From Microvirga terrestris (lineage in GTDB: Bacteria; Pseudomonadota; Alphaproteobacteria; Rhizobiales; Beijerinckiaceae), in assembly GCF_015694425.1 (NCBI RefSeq), contig NZ_JADQDN010000003.1:186001-250000 (forward strand): a stretch of 64,000 nt of DNA, given 5' to 3'. Under the pieces are notes generated by a model. It was not told the DNA's origin. It ran no database searches and saw only the letters and a list, made by a program, of their open reading frames with translations. A program made the translations under genes and the position numbers. Shown in pieces: positions 1 through 7,103 of this stretch (within the stretch, counting starts at the first letter, position 1; every line of letters starts with the position of its first letter).

Positions 1-107
1 GCAACCGCGTCACCCGGGATCAGGCGGATCATCAGGAAGACGATGACGGACACGCCGAACAGGACGAAGGCAAGATCGATGAGACGGGCGAGCAGAACGC
101 GATTCAT
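1..107 (-). CDS. ABC transporter permease, DppB/OppB type (5' end only)
   Basis: Only the first 35 or so codons are in the window. Translation gives MNRVLLARLIDLAF followed by a hydrophobic segment and a -RLIPGDAV- ending. A first transmembrane helix followed by a (R/L)xPGDP-like motif is typical of the first permease of dipeptide/oligopeptide (PepT family) ABC importers. It lies directly downstream of the matching solute-binding protein gene on the same strand, 63 bases away across a strong hairpin. It should form the inner-membrane channel for that importer. Start is the ATG at 107-105. The remaining permease and ATPase genes are expected to the left of the window. Confidence 0.85.
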   Translation of the reverse strand, partial: MNRVLLARLIDLAFVLFGVSVIVFLMIRLIPGDAV

Positions 108-122
108 ACAGAGGGCTCTCAG

Positions 123-158
123 AAAAATGCCCTGGCGCCGCATTTGCAGCGCCAGGGC
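123..158 (-). terminator. Hairpin plus T-run between binding protein and permease genes
   Basis: A perfect 10-bp stem (GCCCTGGCGC at 129-138 pairing with 149-158) encloses a 10-base loop and is followed on the minus strand by a five-T run (127-123). It has the form of an intrinsic terminator but sits inside the transporter operon. Such structures commonly give partial termination or 3'-end stability, so that the binding protein is made in excess over the membrane subunits. That role is inferred. Confidence 0.75.
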
Positions 159-170
159 GATCGTCGGCTC

Positions 171-1670
171 TTAATAGGAGGCGTTGCGCAGCAGCATGAG
201 CGAGCGGTTCGGCATCACATCGTAGCCCTGCAGCTTGCTGTTCATGGCTGAGAACAGCGTACCGTAGGTCAGGTGCGCGACAGGGCCGGAGCAGGCGAGC
301 TTCTGCTGCACCTTGTCATAGGCCGTTTTGCGGGCCGCCTGATCCTGCTGGCTGCGCGCCTGATCGAGCAGGCCGTCGATCTCCGTGTCCGAATACTTGA
401 ACACGTTGGTCGAGCCGCCGGTGCGGAAGGTCCGGTAGAAATACTCGTCCGGATCCGGCTGGCCGGCATTGATCGAGGCGAACATGTCGAAGTTGCTGTT
501 GCGCCAGTCCTGGATGAACTGGCCCTGCTCCTGGTTGACCAGTTCCACCTTGAAACCCGCCTTGTTCAGCTGCTCCTGTACCACCTGGGCAATGTCCTTC
601 ACGTCCTGGCGCGGCAGGACCTTCAGGGTCACGGCCACCGGCGTCGCGACGCCTGCCTCCTTCAGGAGCGCCTGGGCTTTCGCCGGATCGGGCTTGTAGC
701 AGGCGAACTGGTTCACATTGAGCGCCCAGGATTTCAGGGCCGGCGACAACGGTCCACCGGGAACGCCGGCACCGAAGAGAGCCGCATCAACGATCTCCTG
801 GCGGTTGATGGCATAATTCACCGCCTCGCGTACCTTCGCATTGTCGAAGGGCGGCTTCGACACGTTCATGCCGACGAGCGTGTAAGACAGGTCCATGGTC
901 TCGGCGAGCTTCACGTTCGGCTTGCCCTTGAGCTGCAAGGCGGTCGCGGCATCAATGTTGGGTAGCAGCGCGTATTGCCCGTTGCTCAGGCCGACCTGAC
1001 GGGTAGCCGATTCAGGCACGATGTTGAACTTGAGCCCGGCAAGCTTCGGCAGGCCCTTTTCCCAATAGGCATCGTTCTTGGTGAGCAGGATAAAGCCGTT
1101 GGGCTGCCATTCCTGGAACTTGAACGGCCCTGTGCCGACCGGGGTCTTCTGTAAGGCGTCCTTGTTCGCCTCCATAGCGCTCGGCACAATGGCGATGGTG
1201 GCAAGCGATGACAGAAGGGCTGCGGACGGCTCCTTCAGTTTCAGTTCAACGGTCTGGGCGTCGACCGCGTTGGCGCTTTCCACTGCCGCCAAGCGGCTTG
1301 CCAAAGGCGAAGCGATGTCCTTGCTCTGGACGCGCTTGATGGAGGCGACCACGTCCTCCGCGTTCATGTCGGAGCCGTCGTGGAATTTGACGCCTGAGCG
1401 CAGCTTGAAGGTATAGCTTTTGCCGTCCGGCGCTGCGGTCCAGGATTCGGCGAGGCCCGGGATGGTCTTCAGATCCTTGTCGATGGCCGTGAGGCCTTCA
1501 TAGATGTTGCCGTTCACCACCATGAAGCTCGGGAATGCGGTGATGAGATGCGGATCAAGGCCTGTCGGGCTTGCATCCGCGCCGATCTCCAAAACCTGAG
1601 CCGAGGCGGAGGCCATCGCCGCCACCATGAAACCTGCGCCGAGCGCGCCGCGCAGTGCTGACCTGACCAT
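171..1670 (-). CDS. ABC transporter solute-binding protein, peptide/muropeptide type (SBP_bac_5)
   Basis: Periplasmic substrate-binding protein of 499 residues, the usual size of the DppA/OppA family. Start is the ATG at 1670 because it is preceded by a good GGGAGG ribosome site and begins a clear signal peptide (MVRSALRGALGAG... ending ASA-Q near residue 24); an upstream in-frame extension has no such signal. After the signal peptide come family hallmarks: a -GLDPHL- start, a -NGNIYEGLT- segment and -GTGPFKFQEW-. It is divergent from anmK and followed by a permease gene. Because it shares a control region with a MurNAc salvage operon, import of cell-wall peptides or muropeptides is a reasonable hypothesis. 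The sequence does not show the ligand; a plain di/oligopeptide importer remains possible. Confidence 0.9.
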   Translation of the reverse strand: MVRSALRGALGAGFMVAAMASASAQVLEIGADASPTGLDPHLITAFPSFMVVNGNIYEGLTAIDKDLKTIPGLAESWTAAPDGKSYTFKLRSGVKFHDGSDMNAEDVVASIKRVQSKDIASPLASRLAAVESANAVDAQTVELKLKEPSAALLSSLATIAIVPSAMEANKDALQKTPVGTGPFKFQEWQPNGFILLTKNDAYWEKGLPKLAGLKFNIVPESATRQVGLSNGQYALLPNIDAATALQLKGKPNVKLAETMDLSYTLVGMNVSKPPFDNAKVREAVNYAINRQEIVDAALFGAGVPGGPLSPALKSWALNVNQFACYKPDPAKAQALLKEAGVATPVAVTLKVLPRQDVKDIAQVVQEQLNKAGFKVELVNQEQGQFIQDWRNSNFDMFASINAGQPDPDEYFYRTFRTGGSTNVFKYSDTEIDGLLDQARSQQDQAARKTAYDKVQQKLACSGPVAHLTYGTLFSAMNSKLQGYDVMPNRSLMLLRNASY

Positions 1671-1703
1671 ACGTCTGTTCCTCCCTTGGAAGCCGCAAAG
1701 CAA

Positions 1704-1732
1704 TTTATAGGACATCGCTGCGGACCTGTCAT
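1704..1732 (-). promoter_or_regulatory. Probable sigma-70 promoter of the binding-protein gene
   Basis: On the minus strand ATGACA (1732-1727) and TATAAA (1709-1704) are separated by exactly 17 bases. Each hexamer matches five of six consensus positions. The predicted start near 1697 leaves a short leader carrying the GGGAGG ribosome site. The dyad at 1732-1749 abuts the -35 element. Confidence 0.55.
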
Positions 1733-1749
1733 GGTCCAATATCATACCA
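1732..1749. promoter_or_regulatory. Candidate operator between the ABC importer and anmK
   Basis: TGGTCCAATATCATACCA is an imperfect dyad (TGGT...ACCA outer arms) in the 141-base divergent region. Its first ten bases differ by only one base from TGGTCCTATA at 4012-4021 upstream of murQ. TGGT/ACCA-flanked dyads are typical of GntR-family operators, so a GntR-like regulator of cell-wall sugar use is plausible. No regulator gene is present in the window. Confidence 0.35.
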
Positions 1750-1811
1750 CTCTAGACCGACTTCTCGGCTGTGCTATGGTCACGGCCAAACAGGCAAGGT
1801 CGGAGAAACAG

Positions 1812-2909
1812 ATGTCGGACCGTTCCATCGTCAAAGCCATCGGGGTGATCAGCGGCACATCGATGGACGGCATCGACGTCTCCATCGTCGGGACGGATGG
1901 CGATACTGTCGTGAGGCCCGGACCGGGCCGCACCTTCTCCTATCCTGGCGATTTGAGGAAAACCCTTCAGGCCTTGATTGCCGAACCCGCGCGGGCGCAG
2001 AGCGAGCCGCTGGAGGATCTGGAGCAAGCCGTAACGGAGGCTCATATCGCGGCCATCCGGCGCTTCATGGAGGAGACCGGGATTTCCGCCGCGGAGGTGA
2101 AGCTCATCGGCTTTCACGGACAGACCGTCTATCACCGGCCGGAGATTCGCTTCACACGTCAGCTTGGACTTGGCAACAAGGTCGCCGACGTGCTCGGCAT
2201 CGACACCGTCTACCGCTTCCGCCATGCGGATGTCGCCTCGGGCGGGGAAGGCGCTCCCTTCGTTCCGCTTTACCATCGTGCGCTCGCCAGCAACCTCGCG
2301 CAGCCGATCATGATCCTCAATCTCGGCGGCGTGGGGAATGTCACCTATATCGACGGCGATGTGGTGATCGCCTTCGATACGGGACCGGCGAGTGCGCTCC
2401 TCGACGATTTCGTGCTGCGCCGCCGCGGCCTGAGCTATGACGAGGACGGCCAGTTGGCATCCTCAGGCAAGGTCGACGAGAAACTCGTCTCCGCGTTCAT
2501 GCAGAACCCGTTCTTTGATCGGCCCGCGCCGAAGTCGCTCGACCGCCAGGACTTTCATGCCCGCGCCAAGGGCGTGGAAGCGCTCTCGGATGCGGATGGC
2601 GCCGCGACCTTGGCGGAATTCACGGTGCAATCCGTTATCGCAGCCTTGCGCCATGTACCGCGCGCGCCAAAGCGCTGGCTGGTGACCGGAGGCGGGCGGC
2701 GCAATGCTCATTTCATGAAGCGCCTGCATGAGGAACTCGGTGTTGCCGTCGATCCGGTGGAAACCGTCGGCTGGGATGGCGATTTCCTTGAAGCGCAGGC
2801 CTTCGGCTATCTCGCAGTGAGGTCGACCCTCAATTTGCCCTTGAGCCTGCCGACCACGACCGGGGTGCCGCATCCCATGCCTGGCGGCGAACTCCACCGC
2901 GCCGCGTGA
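1812..2909 (+). CDS. anmK: Anhydro-N-acetylmuramic acid kinase AnmK
   Basis: Cytosolic kinase that opens the 1,6-anhydro ring of anhydroMurNAc while phosphorylating it to MurNAc-6-phosphate, using ATP. The product is 365 residues, the normal family size. Motifs seen: the nucleotide-binding loop GVISGTSMDGIDVS near the N-terminus, GFHGQTVYHRP, NLGGVGNVTYI and a C-terminal VTGGGRRN. The usual FDTGPGN motif reads FDTGPAS here. Start is the ATG at 1812, preceded by CGGAGAAACAG; longer in-frame starts would run into the divergent promoter. First gene of the set anmK, serine hydrolase, murQ, GlcNAc kinase; the next gene begins 7 bases after its stop, so they are cotranscribed. Confidence 0.95.
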   Translation: MSDRSIVKAIGVISGTSMDGIDVSIVGTDGDTVVRPGPGRTFSYPGDLRKTLQALIAEPARAQSEPLEDLEQAVTEAHIAAIRRFMEETGISAAEVKLIGFHGQTVYHRPEIRFTRQLGLGNKVADVLGIDTVYRFRHADVASGGEGAPFVPLYHRALASNLAQPIMILNLGGVGNVTYIDGDVVIAFDTGPASALLDDFVLRRRGLSYDEDGQLASSGKVDEKLVSAFMQNPFFDRPAPKSLDRQDFHARAKGVEALSDADGAATLAEFTVQSVIAALRHVPRAPKRWLVTGGGRRNAHFMKRLHEELGVAVDPVETVGWDGDFLEAQAFGYLAVRSTLNLPLSLPTTTGVPHPMPGGELHRAA

Positions 2910-2916
2910 GACGGCC

Positions 2917-3936
2917 ATGGCCCTGATGGATCTAATCGACGAAGCCTTCGCGCCCGCCGCCACTTCGATTAAGAGCGGCAGCATACCTGGCGCGGTTCTT
3001 GGACTCGTTACGGCAAGTGGCGGACGCGCCCTGCGATGGGCCGGCGCGGCGCAGATCGAGCCGGAGCGTGAAAATGTTTCCCGTGAAACATGGTTCGACC
3101 TCGCCTCGCTCACGAAGGTGATCTTCACGACCACGCGCATTCTGCAATTGGTCGAGGAAGGCCGGATCGCCCTCGACGATCCGTTGGTGACGATCATCCC
3201 GGATCTTCGTCAGTACGACATGAACGCGGCCGAGCGGCGGCTCACCTTTCGCCAGTGCCTCGCGCACCAGACGCATCTGCCGGCCGTGGAGCCGCTCTAC
3301 ACCTATGGTCAGGACCCGGACACGCTGCGCGCCTTCATTCTTCAGCGGGTCTGGCAGCCGGGACCGCCGGTTTATTCCGACATCAATTACATGCTGCTCG
3401 GCATCGCCATCGAGCGCATCACCGGGAAGGCACTGATCGATCAGCCGCTGCCGGAACGCTTCTCGTTCAGGCCCGATCCGAAGCTGTGTGCTGCGACCGA
3501 GAGGGACACTTGGCGCGGGCGCGTGGTCCGCGGCGAAGTGCATGACGAGAACGCCTTCGCCCTCGGTGGCGCCTCTGGTCATGCGGGTCTGTTCGGCACC
3601 ATCGACGGTGTGCTCGACTTCGCCCGTTCGCTCCTCGACGGCACGGGGCTGTCGCCTGATTCCATCAAGGCCATCCGTACACGGGAATCCGAGAAGCGGA
3701 CGGTGGGCTGGGAAGGCTTCTATCCCGGTTGGCACGGCGGCGATGCCTGCTCGCCCGACACCATCGGTCACACCGGCTTCACTGGTACCGGCCTCTGGAT
3801 CGATTTCGACCGCGGGCTCGCTTGGTCGCTCCTCACAAACCGGGTTCATCCGAGCCGGCACAAGGACAGCGGGATCCTTCCTCTCCGCCGTGCAACGGGC
3901 GAGCAGGTGATCGCGTTGTTTGATCGGCTCGCCTGA
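2917..3936 (+). CDS. Serine hydrolase of the class C beta-lactamase family (YfeW/EstB-like)
   Basis: 339 residues with the serine beta-lactamase/PBP fold signature: SLTK at residues 64-67 (nucleophile and lysine), YSD in the second motif position (PVYSDINY), and an HTG triad (GHTGFTG) replacing KTG. No signal peptide or membrane segment is visible, so it looks cytoplasmic, unlike secreted AmpC. E. coli carries a gene of the same family (yfeW) next to murQP, so association with MurNAc salvage is recurrent. Possible roles are amidase/esterase on recycled muropeptides, or D-Ala processing; the substrate is unknown. A near-perfect parS site overlaps codons for VSRET. It starts 7 bases after anmK; an ATG three codons downstream is an alternative. 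Confidence 0.85.
   Translation: MALMDLIDEAFAPAATSIKSGSIPGAVLGLVTASGGRALRWAGAAQIEPERENVSRETWFDLASLTKVIFTTTRILQLVEEGRIALDDPLVTIIPDLRQYDMNAAERRLTFRQCLAHQTHLPAVEPLYTYGQDPDTLRAFILQRVWQPGPPVYSDINYMLLGIAIERITGKALIDQPLPERFSFRPDPKLCAATERDTWRGRVVRGEVHDENAFALGGASGHAGLFGTIDGVLDFARSLLDGTGLSPDSIKAIRTRESEKRTVGWEGFYPGWHGGDACSPDTIGHTGFTGTGLWIDFDRGLAWSLLTNRVHPSRHKDSGILPLRRATGEQVIALFDRLA
3075..3090. other. Near-consensus parS (ParB-binding) site
   Basis: TGTTTCCCGTGAAACA differs at one position from the consensus parS TGTTTCACGTGAAACA. It lies inside the serine hydrolase gene and encodes VSRET, the same peptide parS sites often encode within genes. A 16-mer this close is very unlikely by chance. It suggests the window lies in the replication-origin-proximal part of the chromosome. 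No second copy and no parAB genes were found here. Confidence 0.6.
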
Positions 3937-3994
3937 CTTTAAGGATGCCAACAGAAAAGTTGACGGCCGGCACCGCTCAGTCGCTTGCAGGCGA

Positions 3995-4023
3995 TTGTTG
4001 CGGGCCACAACTGGTCCTATACT
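3995..4023 (+). promoter_or_regulatory. Putative promoter of murQ
   Basis: TTGTTG (3995-4000), a 17-base spacer and TATACT (4018-4023) lie just upstream of murQ. The -10 matches five of six consensus bases; the -35 is weak. The direct repeat at 4010-4027 covers the -10, as expected for a repressor site. MurQ could thus be transcribed both from anmK and from here. Confidence 0.4.
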
Positions 4024-4027
4024 GGTC
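4010..4027. promoter_or_regulatory. Operator-like direct repeat over the murQ promoter
   Basis: ACTGGTC occurs twice (4010-4016 and 4021-4027) with an 11-base period, one helical turn. The internal TGGTCCTATA matches nine of ten bases of the anmK/importer operator-like site at 1732-1741. Confidence 0.35.
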
Positions 4028-4045
4028 TGGAAGAAGGTTGGCATA

Positions 4046-4936
4046 ATGGCGACAGAACATTTCAGCACCCGCTACCAGGACCTCGACACCTGGCCGAGCC
4101 TCGATGTGCTCTCGGCTTTTCTCGAGGGACAGCTCTCCGCCGTCGCGGCTGTCAGGCCTTCCCTGCCTGCCATCGCCTCCGCTGCGGAAGAGGCCGTGCC
4201 GCGTCTGCGGCGCGGCGGGCGGCTTGTGTATGCCGGCGCCGGAACCTCGGGCCGGATCGGCGTTCAGGATGGCACCGAGCTGCCGCCGACCTTCAACTGG
4301 CCCGATGACCGCATCGTCTATCTGATCGCCGGCGGCGAAGGCGCCATCATGCAGGCGGTCGAGAATGCCGAAGACTCGGTCGAGGACGGCATCGCGGGCA
4401 TTCGCGACAACAAGATCGGACCCGACGATGTGGTGATCGGTGTGGCGGCCAGCGGACGGACGCCGTTCACCATTGCGGCCCTCCAGGAGGCGGCCGCCAG
4501 GGGTGCCCAGACCATTGGCATCTCCAATAATCCAGACACACCGCTGCTCGAGGTCTGCTCCCATCCGATCCTGGCCGATACGGGCGAGGAGGTGGTGGCC
4601 GGCTCGACGCGGATGAAGGCCGGCACGGCGCAGAAGGTGATCCTCAACCTTCTCTCGACTCTGATCATGGTCAGGATGGACCGGGTCTATCGCGGCCTCA
4701 TGGTCAACATGCGCGCAACGAACGCCAAGCTGCGCCGCCGCAGCGAGATCATGGTCATGCAGATCACCGATTGCGACGAGGCGACGGCGACGGATGCGAT
4801 CCTTGAAGCCGGCGGAGACCTGAAGACCGCCGTGCTCATCGCTATGGGCGCCAGCCTGGCGCAGGCGCAAGGCGCGCTCGAGCGCCACGACGGCAATCTG
4901 CGCAAAGCTCTGGCGGATCTCCCCAAGACGTCCTAA
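4046..4936 (+). CDS. murQ: N-acetylmuramic acid 6-phosphate etherase MurQ
   Basis: Cleaves the lactyl ether of MurNAc-6-phosphate to give GlcNAc-6-phosphate and D-lactate, the step after AnmK. 296 residues, standard for MurQ. It has the SIS-domain sugar-phosphate loop (YAGAGTSGRIG), the DGTELPPTFNWP segment with the catalytic glutamate, a second SIS motif (GVAASGRTP) and the signature STRMKAGTAQK. Start is ATG 4046 with AAGAAGG eight bases upstream. It is separated from the hydrolase by 109 bases that carry a candidate promoter and operator. The GlcNAc kinase follows 35 bases later. Confidence 0.97.
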   Translation: MATEHFSTRYQDLDTWPSLDVLSAFLEGQLSAVAAVRPSLPAIASAAEEAVPRLRRGGRLVYAGAGTSGRIGVQDGTELPPTFNWPDDRIVYLIAGGEGAIMQAVENAEDSVEDGIAGIRDNKIGPDDVVIGVAASGRTPFTIAALQEAAARGAQTIGISNNPDTPLLEVCSHPILADTGEEVVAGSTRMKAGTAQKVILNLLSTLIMVRMDRVYRGLMVNMRATNAKLRRRSEIMVMQITDCDEATATDAILEAGGDLKTAVLIAMGASLAQAQGALERHDGNLRKALADLPKTS

Positions 4937-4971
4937 CAGAAAGCGGACACTGACAAGAAGGCTGCGGGCGC

Positions 4972-5880
4972 ATGGGGCTGGGGCTGGGCATCGATGCGGG
5001 CGGAACCGCCACGCGCTGGCGGTTGGCGGATGCCAGCGGACGATGCGCGGCGCAAGGCTCCGTGGCGCCCCTGACCGGCCATCTCTTTTCCGCCGCTGCT
5101 GAAGAGCGCGCCCGCCAGATCGTCCTCGATATGGCTCAAGCCGTGGTGAAGACGGGCAAGCCGCTCGGCATCATCGCGGGTATCACCGGCCTCACCCGCG
5201 AGACCCCGGCCGAGGCCACCATGCGGGCCATGTTCGCGGAAACCTTCGAACTGCCGCCCGAGAAAGTCTTCGTCGCGGAGGACATGTGGATCGCCTACCT
5301 GGCTTATTTCGAACTGGGCGAGGGCATCCTGGTCTACAGCGGCACCGGCTCCATCGGCTACTACCTGTCCGAGGACAAGCAGGTGATCCGGGTCGGCGGG
5401 CGCGGCAACCTCATCGACGATGGCGGTTCCGGCTTCTGGATCGCCCGCGAGGCCCTCAAGGCTATCCTGCGGGCAGAGGAGGAAAGCCCCGGCGCAGGCT
5501 GGACCTCGACGCTGGGCACCTGCATGGCCCGGGCGCTCGGGGGCACCGACTGGAACATCGTCCGCTCCTTCGTCTATGGCGGCGACCGGGGCAAGATCGG
5601 GTCGCTGGCCCGCGCCGTGGGTGAGGCGGCCTCTGCCGATGACGGCACGGCTCTTCGCATCCTGAACGAAGCCGGCGAGGAACTGGCTCGCCTTGCCAAT
5701 GCGCTCATCAAGCGCCTCGGTCCCCGGCCGGTTGCCCTGGTGGGCGGCAGCGCGCGCCTCCACCCGATCGTCTCCAATGCCTTCCGCCAGGGGCTCATCG
5801 CCCCCGTCGAGTTCATCGCGACCGATCTGGACGCGGCCCTGACGGCCGCCCGCCTGGCCGCGACGCTCAACAGGGTATGA
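4972..5880 (+). CDS. BadF/BadG-family N-acetylglucosamine kinase
   Basis: 302-residue ASKHA-fold sugar kinase. The N-terminal phosphate-1 loop GIDAGGTATRW, the SGTGS phosphate-2 motif near residue 124 and the DDGGSGFWIAREAL segment mark the BadF/BcrA/GlcNAc-kinase family. Adjacent genes make GlcNAc-6-phosphate by another route, so phosphorylation of free GlcNAc (or GlcN) released during wall turnover is the likely role. Glucosamine kinase (GspK type) activity cannot be told apart by eye. It follows murQ by 35 bases on the same strand and appears to end the recycling operon; a 200-base gap with a hairpin repeat follows. Confidence 0.85.
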   Translation: MGLGLGIDAGGTATRWRLADASGRCAAQGSVAPLTGHLFSAAAEERARQIVLDMAQAVVKTGKPLGIIAGITGLTRETPAEATMRAMFAETFELPPEKVFVAEDMWIAYLAYFELGEGILVYSGTGSIGYYLSEDKQVIRVGGRGNLIDDGGSGFWIAREALKAILRAEEESPGAGWTSTLGTCMARALGGTDWNIVRSFVYGGDRGKIGSLARAVGEAASADDGTALRILNEAGEELARLANALIKRLGPRPVALVGGSARLHPIVSNAFRQGLIAPVEFIATDLDAALTAARLAATLNRV

Positions 5881-5952
5881 CGAGCCGGTATAAGTCGCCC
5901 CTCCCGGAGAGACGACCGCGTCTAAGCCCTGAATTCAGCTTGGCGCTGGCGT

Positions 5953-5975
5953 ACCTCTCCCCGGTGGGGAGAGGT
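5953..5975. repeat. Short perfect hairpin (REP-like)
   Basis: ACCTCTCCCC (5953-5962) pairs with GGGGAGAGGT (5966-5975) around a 3-base loop. There is no T-run, so it is more like an intergenic REP element than an intrinsic terminator. It lies between the GlcNAc kinase and the PfkB kinase. Confidence 0.5.
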
Positions 5976-6080
5976 GAGGACACGGCACCCGCAGCAGAGT
6001 AAAGCAACTCAAGAACTTGCCTAATGCTCCCCTCTCGTCCAAGACTCTGGCGGCGAATTCAACGAGATGATGTTCCAGCG

Positions 6081-7031
6081 ATGCATGCTCTCTTTGTCGG
6101 ACAGACCTATATCGACGTGACCTTCCTGGCGGACGAGTTGCCGACCGGGGACGAGAAGACCGTGGCACGGGATTATGCGATCTCCTTCGGCGGCAATGCG
6201 GTCACGGCGGCCTTCGCCTGCGCCAAGCTGGGACTTCCGCCGGATCTGCTCACATCGATTGCCGACGATTGGCTTGGCCGCATGTTCATCGACATGGCGG
6301 CGAAATACGGCATTTCGGTCCATCACCGGAAGGTTCACGAGTCGTCCCTGTCCTTCATCATGCCGCGCGGCGGCAAGCGTGCCATCGTGCGCTGCCGCGA
6401 CGACCATTACCTGCACCCGGTGCCACCGCTGAACCTGCAGGGCTGCAGGGCGCTGCATCTCGACGGCCACCAGGCCGACGCCGCGATGCATTACGCCAAG
6501 GCCTGCCGCGAGGCTGGAATCCTCACTTCCCTCGATGGCGGCGGCCTGCGTTCCAACACCCATGAGCTCCTCGAATTCATTGATGTCGCCATCGTGGCCG
6601 AACGCCTGTGCGAGCAGATGGACCTGACCCCCGCCGGGATGTTGGAGTACCTCAAGAGCCGCGGCTGCAAGATCGGCGGCGTGACCTTGGGCGAGCGCGG
6701 CCTCGTCTGGTATGACGAGACCGGCCAGGAAGGGATCCTCCCCGCCCTCGACGTTCCGGGCGACAAGGTAGTGGACACCAACGGCGCCGGCGACATCTTC
6801 CACGGCGCCTATGTCTACTCCGCCATGGCCCGGCCGGAGCTGCCGTGGCGCGAGCACTTCATCTTCGCCCGCGGCGCCTCGTCCCATGCGATCCAATACC
6901 TCGGCAACGAGGCGAGCTTGCCGACGATTGCCGACATCGCGCAGGTGCAGGCGCAGTTTCCGGAAAAGGCCGCGTCCAAGGCCTTGCTGGACGACACAGA
7001 GATAGCTGGACAAAGCAAGCTGACAGCCTAG
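6081..7031 (+). CDS. PfkB-family carbohydrate kinase
   Basis: Ribokinase-fold kinase of 316 residues. The N-terminal FGGNAVTAAFACAKLG glycine-rich segment and the C-terminal signature VVDTNGAGDIFHGAY (anion hole and catalytic aspartate) are clear. Start is the ATG at 6081 (MHALFVGQTYIDV), the usual position relative to the first beta strand; an earlier in-frame ATG adds a non-homologous arginine-rich stretch. The substrate cannot be deduced. Its position after the amino-sugar genes, 200 bases downstream, makes a sugar or sugar-phosphate from that pathway possible, but it may be an independent unit. Confidence 0.9.
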   Translation: MHALFVGQTYIDVTFLADELPTGDEKTVARDYAISFGGNAVTAAFACAKLGLPPDLLTSIADDWLGRMFIDMAAKYGISVHHRKVHESSLSFIMPRGGKRAIVRCRDDHYLHPVPPLNLQGCRALHLDGHQADAAMHYAKACREAGILTSLDGGGLRSNTHELLEFIDVAIVAERLCEQMDLTPAGMLEYLKSRGCKIGGVTLGERGLVWYDETGQEGILPALDVPGDKVVDTNGAGDIFHGAYVYSAMARPELPWREHFIFARGASSHAIQYLGNEASLPTIADIAQVQAQFPEKAASKALLDDTEIAGQSKLTA

Positions 7032-7103
7032 AACAATATTGCAAAACTGTAGCAGTATGGCATTGACGCCTCTCGTCCATATGCCTTTGTAAAGGATGTC
7101 TGC

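Noticed and set aside
7063..7091. TTGACG-N17-TTTGTA as promoter of the HWE kinase
   Set aside because: The implied start would fall a few bases before the GTG and inside the ribosome site; -10 is poor.
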